Of a stretch of DNA of 64,000 nt, positions 24,639 through 37,600 are shown piece by piece. How positions within the stretch are numbered: the first letter of the stretch is position 1; each line of letters opens with the position of its first letter. This stretch comes from Escallonia rubra. Lineage: Eukaryota; Streptophyta; Magnoliopsida; Escalloniales; Escalloniaceae. Below the pieces are notes generated by a model. It was not told where the DNA came from, did not search any database, and saw only the letters and a list, made by a program, of their open reading frames with translations. A program made the translations under genes and the position numbers. The stretch is taken from positions 1 to 64,000 of the forward strand of contig JAVXUO010002569.1 in NCBI GenBank assembly GCA_033065855.1, given 5' to 3'.

Positions 24639-25329
24639 TGTATTTAAATTTGATAGATAGTTTCTTTGGCCATCACAAAGCCAATTTAATTTTTTGAGAT
24701 TTTTAAATTATGTTATAAATAAAATAATAAGTGTTAACATGTCATTGGCTACAAAGGTTATAATTTATGTAACTTTGAATTTTTTAAATGGACAACCTAA
24801 AAATTAGACTCCACTCTCCTAAATTTTGCAATCACTCCCACATTTACATTTCCTTTTTTTGGACCAAAAAAGGAACTTCTCTCTTTTATTTGCTCTTGAA
24901 CCTTCCCCTTTCTCCTTTTCTGTTACTATATGTTTTCTTTCACCTTACCGTTATTTTCTCTAACATTACATTACCCTTTCTTCAGTCTTTCATTGTCTTT
25001 TCTTATTAAAGACACGAGCCTGTGATGCTCCGTTACTTAAAATCGTTGTATTTGCCTCTTCTTCCATCAATGACTAGCTTGAGCTTGGTCTCACTCGAGA
25101 AAATCTGAATCATTTTGCCGAGAATTAAGCTTGGGGTGAAGTCACAATATTTTATACAAGGTGATGAAGTTGGATTCACACATTCCTTTCTTTTATTAAT
25201 TTATAATCATTGTCTCGAAGTAGCATTGCTGATGCACCTTTTAATGACCATTATATGTGAATTAAACTTAAATAACTGATAAATTTTGTTTAATCGTATA
25301 TAAAATTATCATTACTATCATGATTATAC
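24639..25329. other. AT-rich intergenic DNA
   Basis: Pyrimidine-rich around 24850-25000. A 73-codon frame at 24788-25009 is a low-complexity hydrophobic chance frame. I see no gene or element boundary. Confidence 0.45.
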
Positions 25330-27330
25330 GACTTTCATGAGTACACCACTCACATTCAGTATTGACTTTCTGATGCCAAAGAAGTGGGTTCGTAGATTAC
25401 ATGAAGGTGCCACAAAAGATAGTCTGGTGCAGCTGCTAGATATACAATAGTGGGACCCAGTGAGGGTAGAGTAAGGACAGAGAGCAAGGCTTCCCATATA
25501 AGGCCTAAGGGGTGGCAGTGATGCGAGGGTATGGGCTGAGGCAAATAGGGCCGACAATCAACAGTCGAAGCTGAGGTCCAAGTCAAGGTCCTATTATGTT
25601 TTTCTATCTGGAATTCTGGAGCTCTGGAATTCAAGATGAGAAAGTGATTTCTAGCAAAATGAAGTTCTTCATCCGAAATGAAATCCAAAATCCATTATTT
25701 TATGCATGTGTCACTAGTAGACACATGGCATTCCCTGGACGTGACACGTCACCAGGGACCCACACATGCTGGTGTTTCTTTGGACTGTTGGATCGTATAT
25801 TCGTCATGCCTGCCCCACAGAGCGTTGCTCTGCCTGTCTGAAAAGATTAACCACACAGCGTCGGCATGATCAGAGAACGCTTTTGCCCTAGCCACCGGTC
25901 CAAAGCCCTTACTGAGTCCCACGGGGAGTGGCAGGAGACGAGGGGAACCTGACAGTGGTGGGGGAGGGTCTCTATGCCCGACTGTCAGGCGGACTTGGGG
26001 CGATGCTCTCTGAAGACCTACTAAAGTCTCGGAGTGACTCGGGGGTCATCGTTCTAGGGCGTCCACAATCACTGGTTACGCGAGTACAACGTGGTCACAG
26101 CTTAGGCATGCTTAATGTCATGCAAGGCGTCCCATGTGGAGATAATGTCTTTGAGAGCGAGCCTATCCCGCTACGAAGGGTCCACATGCCGGAGCATTGT
26201 AAGCGGAGGCCCTCAGAATGTTGCACGCTCTGAAGAGCGAGTTGAAGCATGTTCCATGATGGCGGTGCATAGTATGGCGAATGTGTTCAGTACCGGGGGT
26301 AACATAACATGGGAGTAGCGAACGAGAGTGGCAATGAGTGTCGCGAAATTGGGTGCCAGGGGCACGTGACATGAAAACGCATAATAGATAGTGTGCCAGG
26401 GGCACGTGACATGGAAGCGGTGCACGGGGCATGTCAATTTTTGTCGCGGAATAGACGGTGTGTTAAGGGAACGTGATATGGAAGCGACACAAAGGCGCGG
26501 CGATGTCTGTCATGAAATAGGGTGCTAGGGGTACGTGACATGAAAGCGGCGCACAGGTGCGGTGACATCTGTCGCGGAATCAACGGTGTGCCGGGGGCAC
26601 ATGACATAGAAGCGGCGCATAGGCACAACGATCTCTGTAGTGGCATAGACGGTGTGCCAGGGGCAAGCGACATGGAAGCGGCGCACGGGCGCGACGACAT
26701 CTGTCGCGAAAGTTAGTGACGTACCGAGAGCACGCGATGCAAGAACGACGCAGAGCGTGGCGATATCTGTCGCGAAAACATGCATCATGCCCGGGGCACA
26801 TGATGCAAGAATGGTGCATGGGCGCGACGATGAATTTCATGGATCAATAAGCCCTCTGTGGGGTTAGTGAGGACGACCCTAATGCATTGGGGAGGCCGAC
26901 CCCCCTTTGGGGTTGGGGAGGTTGACCCCTAAGCCTTGGGAGGCCGACCCCCTATGGGGTTAGGGAGGCCGACCCCAAGTCTGGGGGATGCTAACTCCCA
27001 TGCTTTGAGCGAGGTCCAAAAAGTTGTAAAGACCGTCGAAAGAAGAGTGAATGCGTCCGTAACTTAAGAGAATGTGCGAGCCACTTAGCAAAGGAGAAAT
27101 GTGCGTTACTTAGTGGAGAAGAAATACGCGTTGCTTAGTGGAGAAGAAATCTGCGTTGCTTAACAGAAAAGAAAAAAATAATAAGAAAAGGCACGTGATT
27201 TGAGCGTGCACGTCACTTTGAGTGAATTACGGGCGTTAAAAATTGACCGTTGACAATGTTGACGTGTCATGAAAGGGAACTCATGGTGGATCCACGGGTG
27301 CGGCCAAGATAGGTTGGGAACACTTTTTAG
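25330..27330. repeat. GC-rich uncharacterised repeat block with three internal arrays
   Basis: This 2-kb block is much richer in G and C than both flanks. At 26340-26830 a unit of about 64 bp is repeated seven or eight times, each with GTGCCAGGGGCACGTGACAT or a variant and a GCGGCGCA segment. At 26870-26990 a unit with GGGGAGGCCGACCCC recurs four times. At 27060-27175 a ~27-bp unit (CGTTGCTTAGTGGAGAAGAA) recurs three or four times. Frames of 60-110 codons on both strands follow the repeats and are not credible genes. The edges do not show clear inverted or direct termini, so the element class is unknown. Confidence 0.6.
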
Positions 27331-27502
27331 AAAAAAAAGTTAAACATTGTTAAACCATCTCTTTACACGATGATGAGTTGATCAATTCTATTTGTTCACA
27401 ATTGAGTCTTTTATTTTTCTTACTTAAACTTAATCACTTGAGTAGCCTCAGTCTGTACATGACACGGAATTTTAACTATTGTTTTTTTTTGTTAAGAGGA
27501 GA

Positions 27503-27515
27503 TATATATATATAT

Positions 27516-27562
<47 letters not shown>
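27503..27562. repeat. (TA)n microsatellite
   Basis: TA repeats with two small interruptions, flanked left by a T-run and right by AAGGTTACAAGCC. Confidence 0.95.
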
Positions 27563-27566
<4 letters not shown>

Positions 27567-28577
27567 TACAAGCCGTCTCGGCTAGATCGTCTATTTTACA
27601 GATATAAAAGACAACATCAAATGCTATCAATAACATAACAGACTAACAACTAACCTAAAAATCCGATACAAATTACAATTAGACTGAAGCAGTGCATATC
27701 CTACACTTCAATCTAACTTTTCGTAACTTGTCAATGCGAACGGTTACAATTTATACACCAAATACAACAAACACATAAAAATACAACACATAAAACAGCG
27801 AGAAGGACAATCGGAACCGCGCCAGATAAAGATACTCAATCATCTACGGAACCCCAACATAAATACTAGAGGCGAAGGATCCATCAACACTGCATGGTTC
27901 GCTCTTTTTCACCGGCATTTCTGATCCCAAACGAAACGTTACCATCTAGACTGGCAACGAAGCATCGACCACACACTATGGACAACCCCCAAAACTCCAA
28001 TACAAACCTAAAGCTAAAAACCTAGCAAACCTTAACCCCCCACCTCCCCCAACACACACACACACGGACAGAAAAAAATCCCAACCGAGGCCCCCTCACC
28101 CCCTCTTTCCAAAGGTTCACCCATACCTAATAAAACCAAACCTAAGTCACCAAAAAAGAAAAAAGAACCATTACAGATAGCCCCATAGTGATTCCGGTCA
28201 TCGCCGGTGAGATTCCGGCCACCGCCGGTGTTGATTTCTCTAACCTTCTGAAGCCCCTCCATTCAAGTGTTGGTACAAATCAAACTTTGACCATCTAATA
28301 CGAGTAGGTATACCAGATCTAGTAGATTGATACCAAGATCTGACTAGATCCGACGATATCTATGCATCGCCTCCGGCTACCACACCGCCGTCATTTTCAA
28401 TCTTCCTTCGATCACCGTCATAGCACTTCTCACAAACAAACAACAACACATCAAGAACTTGGAGCTTGATAATAAAACAGAGATTAAGGGGAGAGAGAGG
28501 GGTAGTCGTGAAGACCCCGTCCCCCTCCCCCACGACTAACACCTTTGTTGTGGGCTTCTTTGTCTAGAGAGAAGACA
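27563..28577. other. intergenic DNA, possibly an old element remnant
   Basis: A 76-codon minus-strand frame (28032-28262) and neighbouring C-rich DNA resemble the leader of a retroelement read leftward, but no diagnostic protein motif is present. No host gene was seen. Confidence 0.35.
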
Positions 28578-28585
28578 AAGAAAAG

Positions 28586-30567
28586 TAGACCTGGCAAAAA
28601 TCGAACCGTACCTGATTAAATATCCCGGGTATGGGTAGCTATTTTCACTACCCGCAAAAATCTGACTCGTACCCGAACCGACCCGTAATTTTCGGGTAGG
28701 TTCGGGTAACCCAAAATTACCCGTTATTTTTGAAGTATATAAGGGAAAAATATGTGCCCTAAATTCATTTCCCACTCTCAGACTCTCAGTTCTCAGTTCT
28801 CACTAGACACTTAGACAGTCAGCTCACTTCTCAGTTCTCACGCCGTCGCAAGCCAACACGGCAACACCACATCTGCCGGCGACAGAGCCCTCCGTCATCA
28901 CTCATCAGTCACCTAGTCCCGTCAGCCCATCTCAGATCTGTCGGTGACAGATCGTGAACTCGTCGGACGCCAGCCCATCTCACACGACTCACGAGATGGC
29001 ACAACGCCATATCGGCAGATCCAGACCGACCGACCACTACCGTAGCAGCGTCGACCCCCGCTGTTCAAGCCATAGCAGCACGCCATCTACCACCGCCGTC
29101 AGCCTCCATCAGTCCACCGCCGTTGTTCACGCCGTACGCCACGGAACTCCACGTGGAAGGTTAATCGATCTCTCAAATGTTGTATCACTTTCATTTCATA
29201 CATCTGTGATCTGTCATCTGTGCATACGCCATAGTCCATATGGTATATACCTGTATCTTTTCATTCTTTTGTGCGTAGAAGACTGATTTAATGGACTGAT
29301 ATTGGGTGTAATCTAATAGAGTGGTCATGCCATTTCATTGCCAAAACGAGCATGGACATCTCTGTATGATTGTATATATGAATACTGAATTGGTAGACAT
29401 GTATACTGAATTGGTGATCTAATTCTGTGTGAAAAGAAGAGTATGTCTTCTCTTGGGCTGCATATTTGTGTTAAGTACATTTTCTTTGTGTGCTCTGCAT
29501 TTTATACTTGTAGCTATAGGAGGTTCACGTGGATGATTTATTTTTTTGTTGTGGCTTTAAAATTAGTTTAATTGGAAGGATTTAGCATTTAGTGGTTGAA
29601 CTTACATGGGTTTGGAATGTTTTCTATTTTACTTCTGATCCATTATTTGAATCAGATATGGTTTAGGTTAAAATCATGTACTACATAGATACCATCAGTT
29701 CTGAAATGTTCTGTAATTATACATTTTTTAGTACATGTTCATGTCAAGTATATTGGCTGCAATGGAGTTTCATGTCAACTTGTCAAGTATATTGATGTAT
29801 GATTCAAGTATATTGATGTGGCGGAGGGAAGGTGGATTTGGATTTGGGCAGTATTGTGGATTTGTGATGAATGTTATTACTGTTGGATATTCAAGTATAT
29901 TTATGTTTTGGGATTTAGTCTAATCATATTTGCTTAAATTTAGGTGATGAGCCGGACGATAGTGACCTTGTGGTATCTTTGCCTATCAATGCAAACATGG
30001 ATGGTTCGTTGGATGCAAGAAGCTTAACGGAGATTTGAAGACTTGAAGTTTTAGTTGACGACGATGGAATTGAAGACTTTAATTTTGTGATATGATGATG
30101 TAATTGTTGTTTAAAGTTTTTGAATTATGGGCGGGGATTTAGGAATGGGGTTAGATGCTTGAATTTGTTCATATGGTATTTAACAATTAGTATGCTAGTA
30201 ACTAGTAAGTAAATAGTAGTAAGTAACTAAGTAGGAATGTAGTATATTATTAGTTTTAATGTTTTATGTGTCATAACATTAAGTAACCAAAGTGAAAATT
30301 ATTTTTACAATAACAAATTAACAATCAAAGACATGAAATGTGTTGATAAAATAAGCAAAATAATCAGCAAAAACTATTTTTAAACGTGTGTTAAAATCTG
30401 TTTTGATTTATATATAAAAAAAGGACGAGATCGCGGGTGCGGATAGGGTACGGTTCCTAGATAATCGTACCTGAAAAAACCCGAGTATAAATTACCCGAC
30501 CTATTTTTACCTGGATCCGACCGAGTTTTACTCGTACCCGCACGGGTCGAACCGTTTGCCAGGTCTA
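28586..30567. mobile_element. hAT-type element, deletion derivative
   Basis: The ends TAGACCTGGCAAA and TTTGCCAGGTCTA are complementary. The flanking 8-mers AAGAAAAG (28578-28585) and GAGAAAAG (30568-30575) agree at 7 of 8 positions, the hAT duplication length. Subterminal DNA on both sides is full of short GGGTA/TACCC motifs (ACTCGTACCCGAACC left, ACTCGTACCCGCACGGGTCG right), likely transposase-binding sites. The interior keeps a leader-like region (28740-29160) and a tail (29940-30100) but no transposase domain. Frames such as 28954-29286 have no recognisable domain. Confidence 0.8.
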
Positions 30568-30577
30568 GAGAAAAGTT

Positions 30578-30578
<1 letters not shown>

Positions 30579-30616
<38 letters not shown>
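30579..30616. repeat. (GA)n microsatellite
   Basis: About 19 GA units immediately right of the hAT element and roughly 220 bp before the ESSS start codon. Confidence 0.95.
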
Positions 30617-30618
<2 letters not shown>

Positions 30619-30645
30619 AGTTTATCCATTGATTTTTAACTATCG

Positions 30646-30655
30646 TTATATATAG
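30646..30655 (+). promoter_or_regulatory. candidate TATA box of the ESSS gene
   Basis: TTATATATAG lies about 180 bp upstream of the start codon, in a plausible position for a core promoter. A CT-rich leader (TCTCTCTCTCTATCTCTCTC) precedes the ATG, common in plant housekeeping genes. Position is the only support. Confidence 0.35.
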
Positions 30656-30833
30656 ATAAGCTGCAAGAGAAACGGAGCCAATAGAAATTGAAAAAATTGG
30701 AATTTGTAATACATCGAGGCGACGTCGTATCTTCGGTCACTATGGACTGAAGATCTGCCATTCCAGTTTTGCCGTATAGTGAGATCGAGCAACATACATA
30801 AGTCCTCTCTCTCTCTATCTCTCTCTCATAAAA

Positions 30834-31187
30834 ATGCCGTCACCGAAGCCCCTGGCCACCGCGGCGGGCTCGCTACGGAGCCGCCTGAGCACCTCCCTCC
30901 GCCGGCGAGGCGGCGGAGGGGACCGGTGGACAAGCCCTGGCCACCAGGAGCGGCCTAACGGGTACTTCATGAACCGGACCCCGCCTCCCCCGGGCCAGTC
31001 CCGGAAGTGGGAGGACTGGGAGCTGCCGTGCTACGTGACCAGCTTCCTGACCATCGTCATCCTGGGCGTGGGCCTCAACGCCAAGCCCGACCTCACCATC
31101 GAGACCTGGGCCCACCAGAAGGCCCTGGAGCGCCTCGAGGCCCAGAAGCTCGGCCTCTCCGCCTCCGGGCCGGACGAATCCGACTGA
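30834..31187 (+). CDS. ESSS: complex I ESSS subunit (NDUFB11 homologue), 117 aa
   Basis: A single uninterrupted frame. The N-terminus is basic (MPSPKPLATAAGSLRSRLST), followed by the plant ESSS signature: RWTSPGHQERPNGYFMNRTP at 31-50, then PPPGQSRKWEDWELPCY. One membrane-spanning segment covers about residues 65-81 (PCYVTSFLTIVILGVGL), and a C-terminal tail ETWAHQKALERLE follows. ESSS is an accessory subunit in the membrane arm of mitochondrial NADH:ubiquinone oxidoreductase; it does not bind redox centres but is needed for arm assembly in other organisms. The coding part is GC-rich compared with its surroundings. Arabidopsis homologues recalled are At2g42310 and At3g57785. A possible 3'-UTR intron donor (GGTATGC) starts at about 31200. 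Confidence 0.95.
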   Translation: MPSPKPLATAAGSLRSRLSTSLRRRGGGGDRWTSPGHQERPNGYFMNRTPPPPGQSRKWEDWELPCYVTSFLTIVILGVGLNAKPDLTIETWAHQKALERLEAQKLGLSASGPDESD

Positions 31188-33571
31188 TCTTCGCCATCTG
31201 GGTATGCTTTATCTGGCTATGACTACAAACCCTTTTGATAAATTGCTCTCTTGTTGGATTGGCTGGTGGGGGTAGATTTTGGGGGGGTGGGGGGCCAATT
31301 AGGGTTTGGAGAGTCGTGTTGATATGGTTTTTGTTTTGGTGTAGTTTTTTTCTCAATAATGTTATGACCATATAATTGGGCTTTTTCGAAGCTCTGTTAC
31401 AACAATCTAGCTCTTTACAATTATGAGATTTTGGGGATTTCAAAAGAGTGTTAATCAGTGAAATGCTTCAGTTTGCTTGGTTGTTGTTTGGTGCTTATTG
31501 GTTTATTCGGTTGCATTTTCTGGTGTTTATGTGGGATAGTTTGAAGATATGTAGGGCTTTGCTATCTTGGTTTATCCATGTTGTCAGCTTAATATCATCC
31601 TAGATTCATACTAGTGTATAGTTTGGCCTAGATCAATGTCGGTGAATTTGCACTTTGAAAATATAGTGGTGGTCGGTTCGTTGTAACTGCAAAAAGCAAA
31701 TAGTTAGATGCTTTTGTTGTGTGGAGAGGGAGCATGCTGTGCAAACTAACCCCAGTATTGAGTCTTTTAACGTCCACATTATGGTTCACACGCTTCATGG
31801 TTATCCATTGTCTTAACCCTTGCTATATACTTTGAATTTTATGTGTCTACCTAATGGCCTCTTATCCCAACATCAATGTTCCTTGATAACCAAGATGGGA
31901 TGCAATTTTTCGTCATAATGATATGTAAACTCGTGGCTAAACGTTTTTTGTACATAGACAGTTGAATTTAGTTATTGTGGACACAACTCTTGAGAATCAA
32001 AAAGTTCTGTCGCCCACATTTGCCAGCTACCAGGGTCGGTGATTATAATAAATATTTTCCTTTCTGTTTGGAAGAAAACAAGCCCTATTATGGATATTGG
32101 GAAACCTGTTTGAAATTAGTAATAAAAAGGTTGTCATGATTCTAGTGACAAGTACTACTGCTTGTGATCTTCCTGCTTGCTGTAAGCATGAAAGTAGACA
32201 CAATTCCATATTTTTACCATCTCAATTGCTCACTTTATTAATGCTAAACCACGTTGGAATAAGATATAGATGTTAACTGGGATTTACAAGTTCATGCCCT
32301 TGCGTTTCTGGGTTATTTTTTGTGTGATAACTTGGAAAAATTTAGGCTTTGCTATCATGGTTTATGGATGTTATACACTTAGTTGCATCCTAAACTCCAT
32401 GAGCATAGTCTTTTCTTAGCTACACTGATATTGTAGAATAATTAAATGGTGGGCTACGACGAAAAGTTGAAAAGCAGTATACTTGAAAGTTCTCTTTTTG
32501 GTAGTGGGAAAACTTATATGTACCATGGAGAGAGGGAAAGGAACGTTTATTGCTCATATATCAAGAGACAATGTAGACTAACACAGATTTGGTTATGTGT
32601 CTTTTTGAAGGCAAATTAGGGTTGTGGAGGTTTGCCACAATTCATGACCGTCTATCGTCTTAATAGTTGCCAAATACTTGAGTTTTGAACTGGGGTGCAT
32701 GATCCTTCAATGCTAGCATGCTTCCACCCCTGAACCTCGCTCCTGAATCTTGCACCTGCTCTCGCTACCACCCCAAAAGCCACTATAGTAGTGAGGCTCC
32801 GCCTCCGGAACCTCGCGTCTGCTCCCGCTTCCACCCACACTTCCTACAACTAAAATTTTGTGTCTGCCTGATGGCTTATTGGCCAAATGTATATGTTCCT
32901 TAAAGTGGCTTTAAGTCACATTAACAACTAATTATGGAATGTACTACTACTTTGGTTTATTGTTATGATTCACTGACAACTAGTGCTGCTTTATGATATG
33001 TCAGCTAAGGTAGGAGCTGGTGTCACACTATAGACGTAGTCGTAACATCAGAATTTAACTTAATTTTTCACGTCATTTAACTAAACCGTATAACTTAACT
33101 CTAATATGTGTATAATTTTTTATCAAAACCCCCCGTTTTTAGTGGAAATAGGATGATAGCGAGGATTTGAGCTTCTTCCTCTTGCAAAATCGAAAGTAAT
33201 CTTATGCATAAGCAGAACTCACATGGTGGTTTATATCATTATTCTGTTTGTCCAAGCTGCTTTAAACCATAGATTCTTCTGGATGTTTATGCTTTTCCAC
33301 TGTCTGCCCCCTCTCGCTTGCAACTATATAGTCCTTTGAGTGGTTGCTATCGGACATTTGGAAAGCATACATCTGACCAGGACTGCCTAGCTTTAAGCAT
33401 GTGCTAAAAAAGTTGAACCTCAATTTGTATTCAAATATTAGGCTGATATTTCTGTGAGAATTGATGCGTATCTCAGTTGCATGTAAGGGATGCAGGGGCA
33501 GGGCTGGACTGGGTAAGGGAAGGCTAGGGACGGCAACTAAAGGAGACTAAGGTTGGAGCGGGTTGAATAAC
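31188..33571. other. 3' flank of ESSS, with an old internal duplication
   Basis: No further coding sequence was found. Two stretches are diverged copies: about 31550-31890 (GGGCTTTGCTATCTTGGTTT, later TATGTGTCTACCTAATGGCC) and about 32340-32905 (AGGCTTTGCTATCATGGTTT, later TTTGTGTCTGCCTGATGGC). Part of the region may be a 3'-UTR intron of ESSS. Confidence 0.5.
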
Positions 33572-33581
33572 TTTGATTAAA

Positions 33582-34669
33582 GGGTAAATAAACTATTGAC
33601 CCCCTATATTATACGCGATGTGCTATTTACTCCCCTCCACTTCAATATTAGACACTAACCCCCCTCCTCCCCAGTTAAGCAAATTGCACCTTAAACGAAA
33701 ATTGTCAGTTTTAATGGCATGTACGCGTTGACTGACATTTTTTGTTGTTGTGAAAATGACATATTTTCCCCTCGCCCCACCCCAAAAAAAAAAAAAAAAA
33801 AAAACAATGCCTACTTCGGACTGCTGTCGCCATCCCCTATCATCCACCACCACGCACACCATCCAGGTCACTCCATCACCCCTATGCACACAAACGTGTG
33901 CGCGTGCAGTGTGGGCCTGTGCTTGTGGGCGTGTGTAGTGTCTTTCAATGTGCGCACGTGTTGGGTCTGTGTTCGTTCGTGTGTAGGGGGTTTGTTTGTG
34001 TGTGTGAGTCCATGCCGTGCGTGCGAGTATGCAGTATGTGTGTGGTGGTGGGTGATGGGGAAGGGAGAGAGAGCAACCCGTGGTGTGTTTTCGTGTGTGA
34101 GCGCAAGTGCGTATGTTGGTGGGTGGTGGCAGATTTTTTTCCGCGCAAAGGGTGGGGGGGGGGGGGTGGGGAGGGGTAACCGTGGTGTCACACGCGTGTG
34201 GGCGTGAGAGCAGTGTGGGAGTAAGTGAGTAAGTGCGTGTGTGATTGTCTGTGGTGGTATTTATGTGCATGCACAGTGTGTTTGGTGGTGGGCGATGGGT
34301 ATTTTTTTTTTTTTTGGGGGGGGGGGGAGGGAGGTGGGGGGAAGGGGGACCCTGATGGGTGTATCTTGTGTGTGCATGCAAGGTGTGTGTGGTGGTGGGT
34401 GGGTGGCAAGGTAGGGTGATTGATTGGGTGGAAGTGAAAGAACGTATACGAGGAGGAGGAGGAGGAGGGGGGGTTCGGAAGACAGACATTGACCTAAAAT
34501 ATAATAAGGAAATTGGGGTATTTATGTCATTTCACGGGATTCATAACAAATCTGTCTAAGGTGTGCAATTTCTTTTATTTTTAGGGGGTTTAGTGCATAA
34601 TTTTGAAGTGGAGGGGGGTAAATCGCACATCACATGTCGTGTAGTACTGGGGTCATTAGCTGATTTCCC
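33582..34669. mobile_element. Mutator-like foldback element, 1.1 kb
   Basis: The left arm (GGGTAAATAAACTATTGACC ... CCCCTCCACTTCAATATTA) matches the complement of the right arm (GGGAAATCAGCTAATGACCC ... CCCCTCCACTTCAAAATTA) over about 90 bp. The flanks TTTGATTAAA (33572-33581) and ATTGATTAAA (34670-34679) agree at 9 of 10 positions, a Mutator-type target duplication. The middle is a GT/CA-rich low-complexity tract with long A and G runs. Long frames there (up to 288 codons) are artefacts of that composition. Confidence 0.8.
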
Positions 34670-34679
34670 ATTGATTAAA

Positions 34680-37600
34680 TCTTGAATATACTTGGAGATA
34701 TCAATATTTTGCTTCTAAATTATTGTTGTGTACCTTTCGCAGGAGAATACATTATTGTCTACCTGTTTTAGTTTAGTTAACTACAAACTCTAGTACTTCC
34801 GCAAGACTGATACCTTTTTTCTTGTACTTCGTTTTTGTCCTTGTTCTTCATTCTTTGATCGGGGGGACACATCAAAGAACTGTCCTTTGACTCGCGTTCC
34901 CATCTTGTTGAGAAGCGCATCAAAGCGCAAGCTTAAGGCGAAGATCTGTTCTTATCAATTAAGGTTGTTTCTATAATTCACGTTAAATGCGTGATCCCTT
35001 TAGCTTTTCTATGTCTGTTGCTTCAGAAAGCGTACATTCTTCTCGTTGGGCATCGTATTACAGATGACTAAGAACCCTAGAACTTCTGCGAGTTTGATAC
35101 TCGTTTCTTAGTTTTGTTTAGATTCTTTTTTATTATTTCCTAGACGCATAAAAGGATCTGCCCTCACCTTGACTTGTGTTCTTGCAAATAAGGATGGTTA
35201 TGTAATTGAACTCAAATTTGTGATTCCTTTAGCTTATTTAGGGGTCGCCGTTTTGGCCCTATATCTCAAGGAATTCGTGATCTTCTTGCCAAAAATATAA
35301 TAACAAAAATCAGCATGTGTTTTGCCCTTAGATCAGACCGTTCATCTGATCCACCAGGAATGATGTTTTGCCCTTTACGAAGCATAGAACACTGCTAGGC
35401 AGGTAAAAATTCGGGAATACCCCGGGACTTGCATATCACTTGGAATTCTACATTTCATCCAGGGTCCAACGCCATTTACTGTAGCTTCAGCTTGTTTCTG
35501 ATTCTGAGTGAATTTTCTGTTGTTTCTCTCAAGCCAAATGTGATACAAAGAAGTAGGAGTTGCCGATCTTTGCAATCTGTCCATGGAAGATGGTCCTTTC
35601 ATGTTTCCAATGGCAAGCCTTCTCAGACTATGTCAGCTACCAAATAGAGTAATTAGCTATATTCATGAGGTTGAAATTGTTGCACCAGTATCTCGAGTAA
35701 ACTGGCATGATGACAACAAGAGTTGGGATTGATTAACTAACAGACTTTTCAGTGTGTTGGCTTACCCCAAACAAGTACATAATTTAGCAGTAAACTAGGC
35801 CAGGTATCATCCTGGCAATTTCTTCTTTGTTGGGTAACGAGCTCGGGGCATCTTTGTACCTTTGTTTGCGGTTATGCTGTTCTGCTTGTGCATGTGTCGA
35901 CTGAAACTTCAGATTATACTAGTGGCGACTATGCTTCCATGAAGGCAAGCAACCCAAATCTCTCTATTGATTCGCCAAGCAATTTGGGCACTTCTCTGAC
36001 CGACAATTAAAGAATAAATGAGTACTTTTATTGGTCACTAAGGGACCAATGGATGCTTCGTTGTCCCTTGATCCCTTTTGGTCTGGCTTATTCCGCAAAC
36101 CTCCTCAAACTATGGCACTATTGCAATAGTCTCGCGCGATTTATTTGGCAATCACGGCTGAAGGTAGCAAAAGTCACAAATAAATGGTAGTTTTTCATTC
36201 AGGCGTGATTTTTGCCAAAATGAATTCTTGTTGAGGAACCGTGACATGTTTCGATAAGAGATGCGTTAGTTTAGCGTTTTGGTCTTTCAGTTTCTTTCTT
36301 TTAGTTGTTTCTTATGTACCCATAGGTACTACATTGATTCGAATCAGATTTTGGATCAATCTATAATGACTGACTTCTTCGGTATTTTTGGTTTGATCAC
36401 AAACTTTGACATAGTAGAACACTTTTTCATTCCTTTTTTGTCGCTTGAGATGGAAGGAAAATAGGAATGTGTTGCTAGGAATTTAATCAAATAAGATCGT
36501 CCAGTATCACTAACATACTCCTACCCTAGAGGGGGAGCGAAAAGGGCGGTATAAATAAGGGATCGAGTGAAAATAGCCTCTCCCAAATACTTACCGGGCA
36601 GACTATTAAACCTGCTAAGCCTGATCAGCAAGCTTAGGCTGACTGCCCAGTAAAGCCCATGTATCCATGTACATGAAACCTGCTACGTATATCTCCAGGC
36701 TAAGATTAAATTTTGGGTGTAACAGAGGATCCACAGACAAAGCAAATCTCAACATGTGACCAATAATAATAGTAATGCGTTGAGTTGTGGGTGCCACTTG
36801 TACAAGGCAATAGGGCCAACTTTATGTGGGTTGTTGATGGTCAATTTCCAGCAAAATGGGTACAGTATTTTGTTAACATACAGCGGCTGTTAGGAAGCTA
36901 AGGTAGGGACAAAATATAGAGCATAACAAATGGAGTTGTTAAGATGCTGACATGGTACCGACAATGCCAGTGAAGGGTGACGGAGTACCTTGTTTGTGGA
37001 GCAAATTGTCCATGATTAGTCAATAATTAATCCACCTGAAGATGTCATCTCATCCCCTGTTTCTTGATTTGCCAAAACCCTAAGCTGGACTTGGACTGAG
37101 GAGGAACTTACCTCCAAAGCAGGGAAGACTAAACAAAGAAACTTAAATATGCTTCTCTTGACCAGATTTGACCCTCTATGCTCTCTCAACCTGCTCTCCT
37201 ACTTAAGCAAGAATGCATCTATTTTTCGTGAAAATCCTAAGAAAAGAAAAAAAATAAAAAAAATAAAAAAAATTCCCCTGGTGGGTATTTTTGCACTAGT
37301 TTTAACCTTTTTATACATACAAATTGATGGAGTCTAAAATTTGTTGTTAATGTGTCTTTAGCGATGTATGTAGTTAATCGAACTAATCGATAAAAAGGGT
37401 GTAATCAGTCCCGCCCTTCTAATATAAGAAACAACTTGGCATAACTCATGTTGCTGTCAAGGGTAGCAAAATAGTACTCAAAGTTGCCACGCGATCATTT
37501 CTCCGCTCTACTTTGTACCTCAAAATCCTTAGACTCATCTTTATTTGTATTATGATCCTTCAACCTTTATCACTCTACATACCACCACCGTCACCCTCAC

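Noticed and set aside
26163..26867. Several 60-90-codon frames on both strands
   Set aside because: All follow the ~64-bp GC-rich repeat; periodic translation and no domain.
33623..34489. 288-codon minus-strand open frame
   Set aside because: It lies wholly inside the GT/CA-rich middle of a transposon; the translation is His/Thr/Pro low complexity and all frames on both strands are similarly open.
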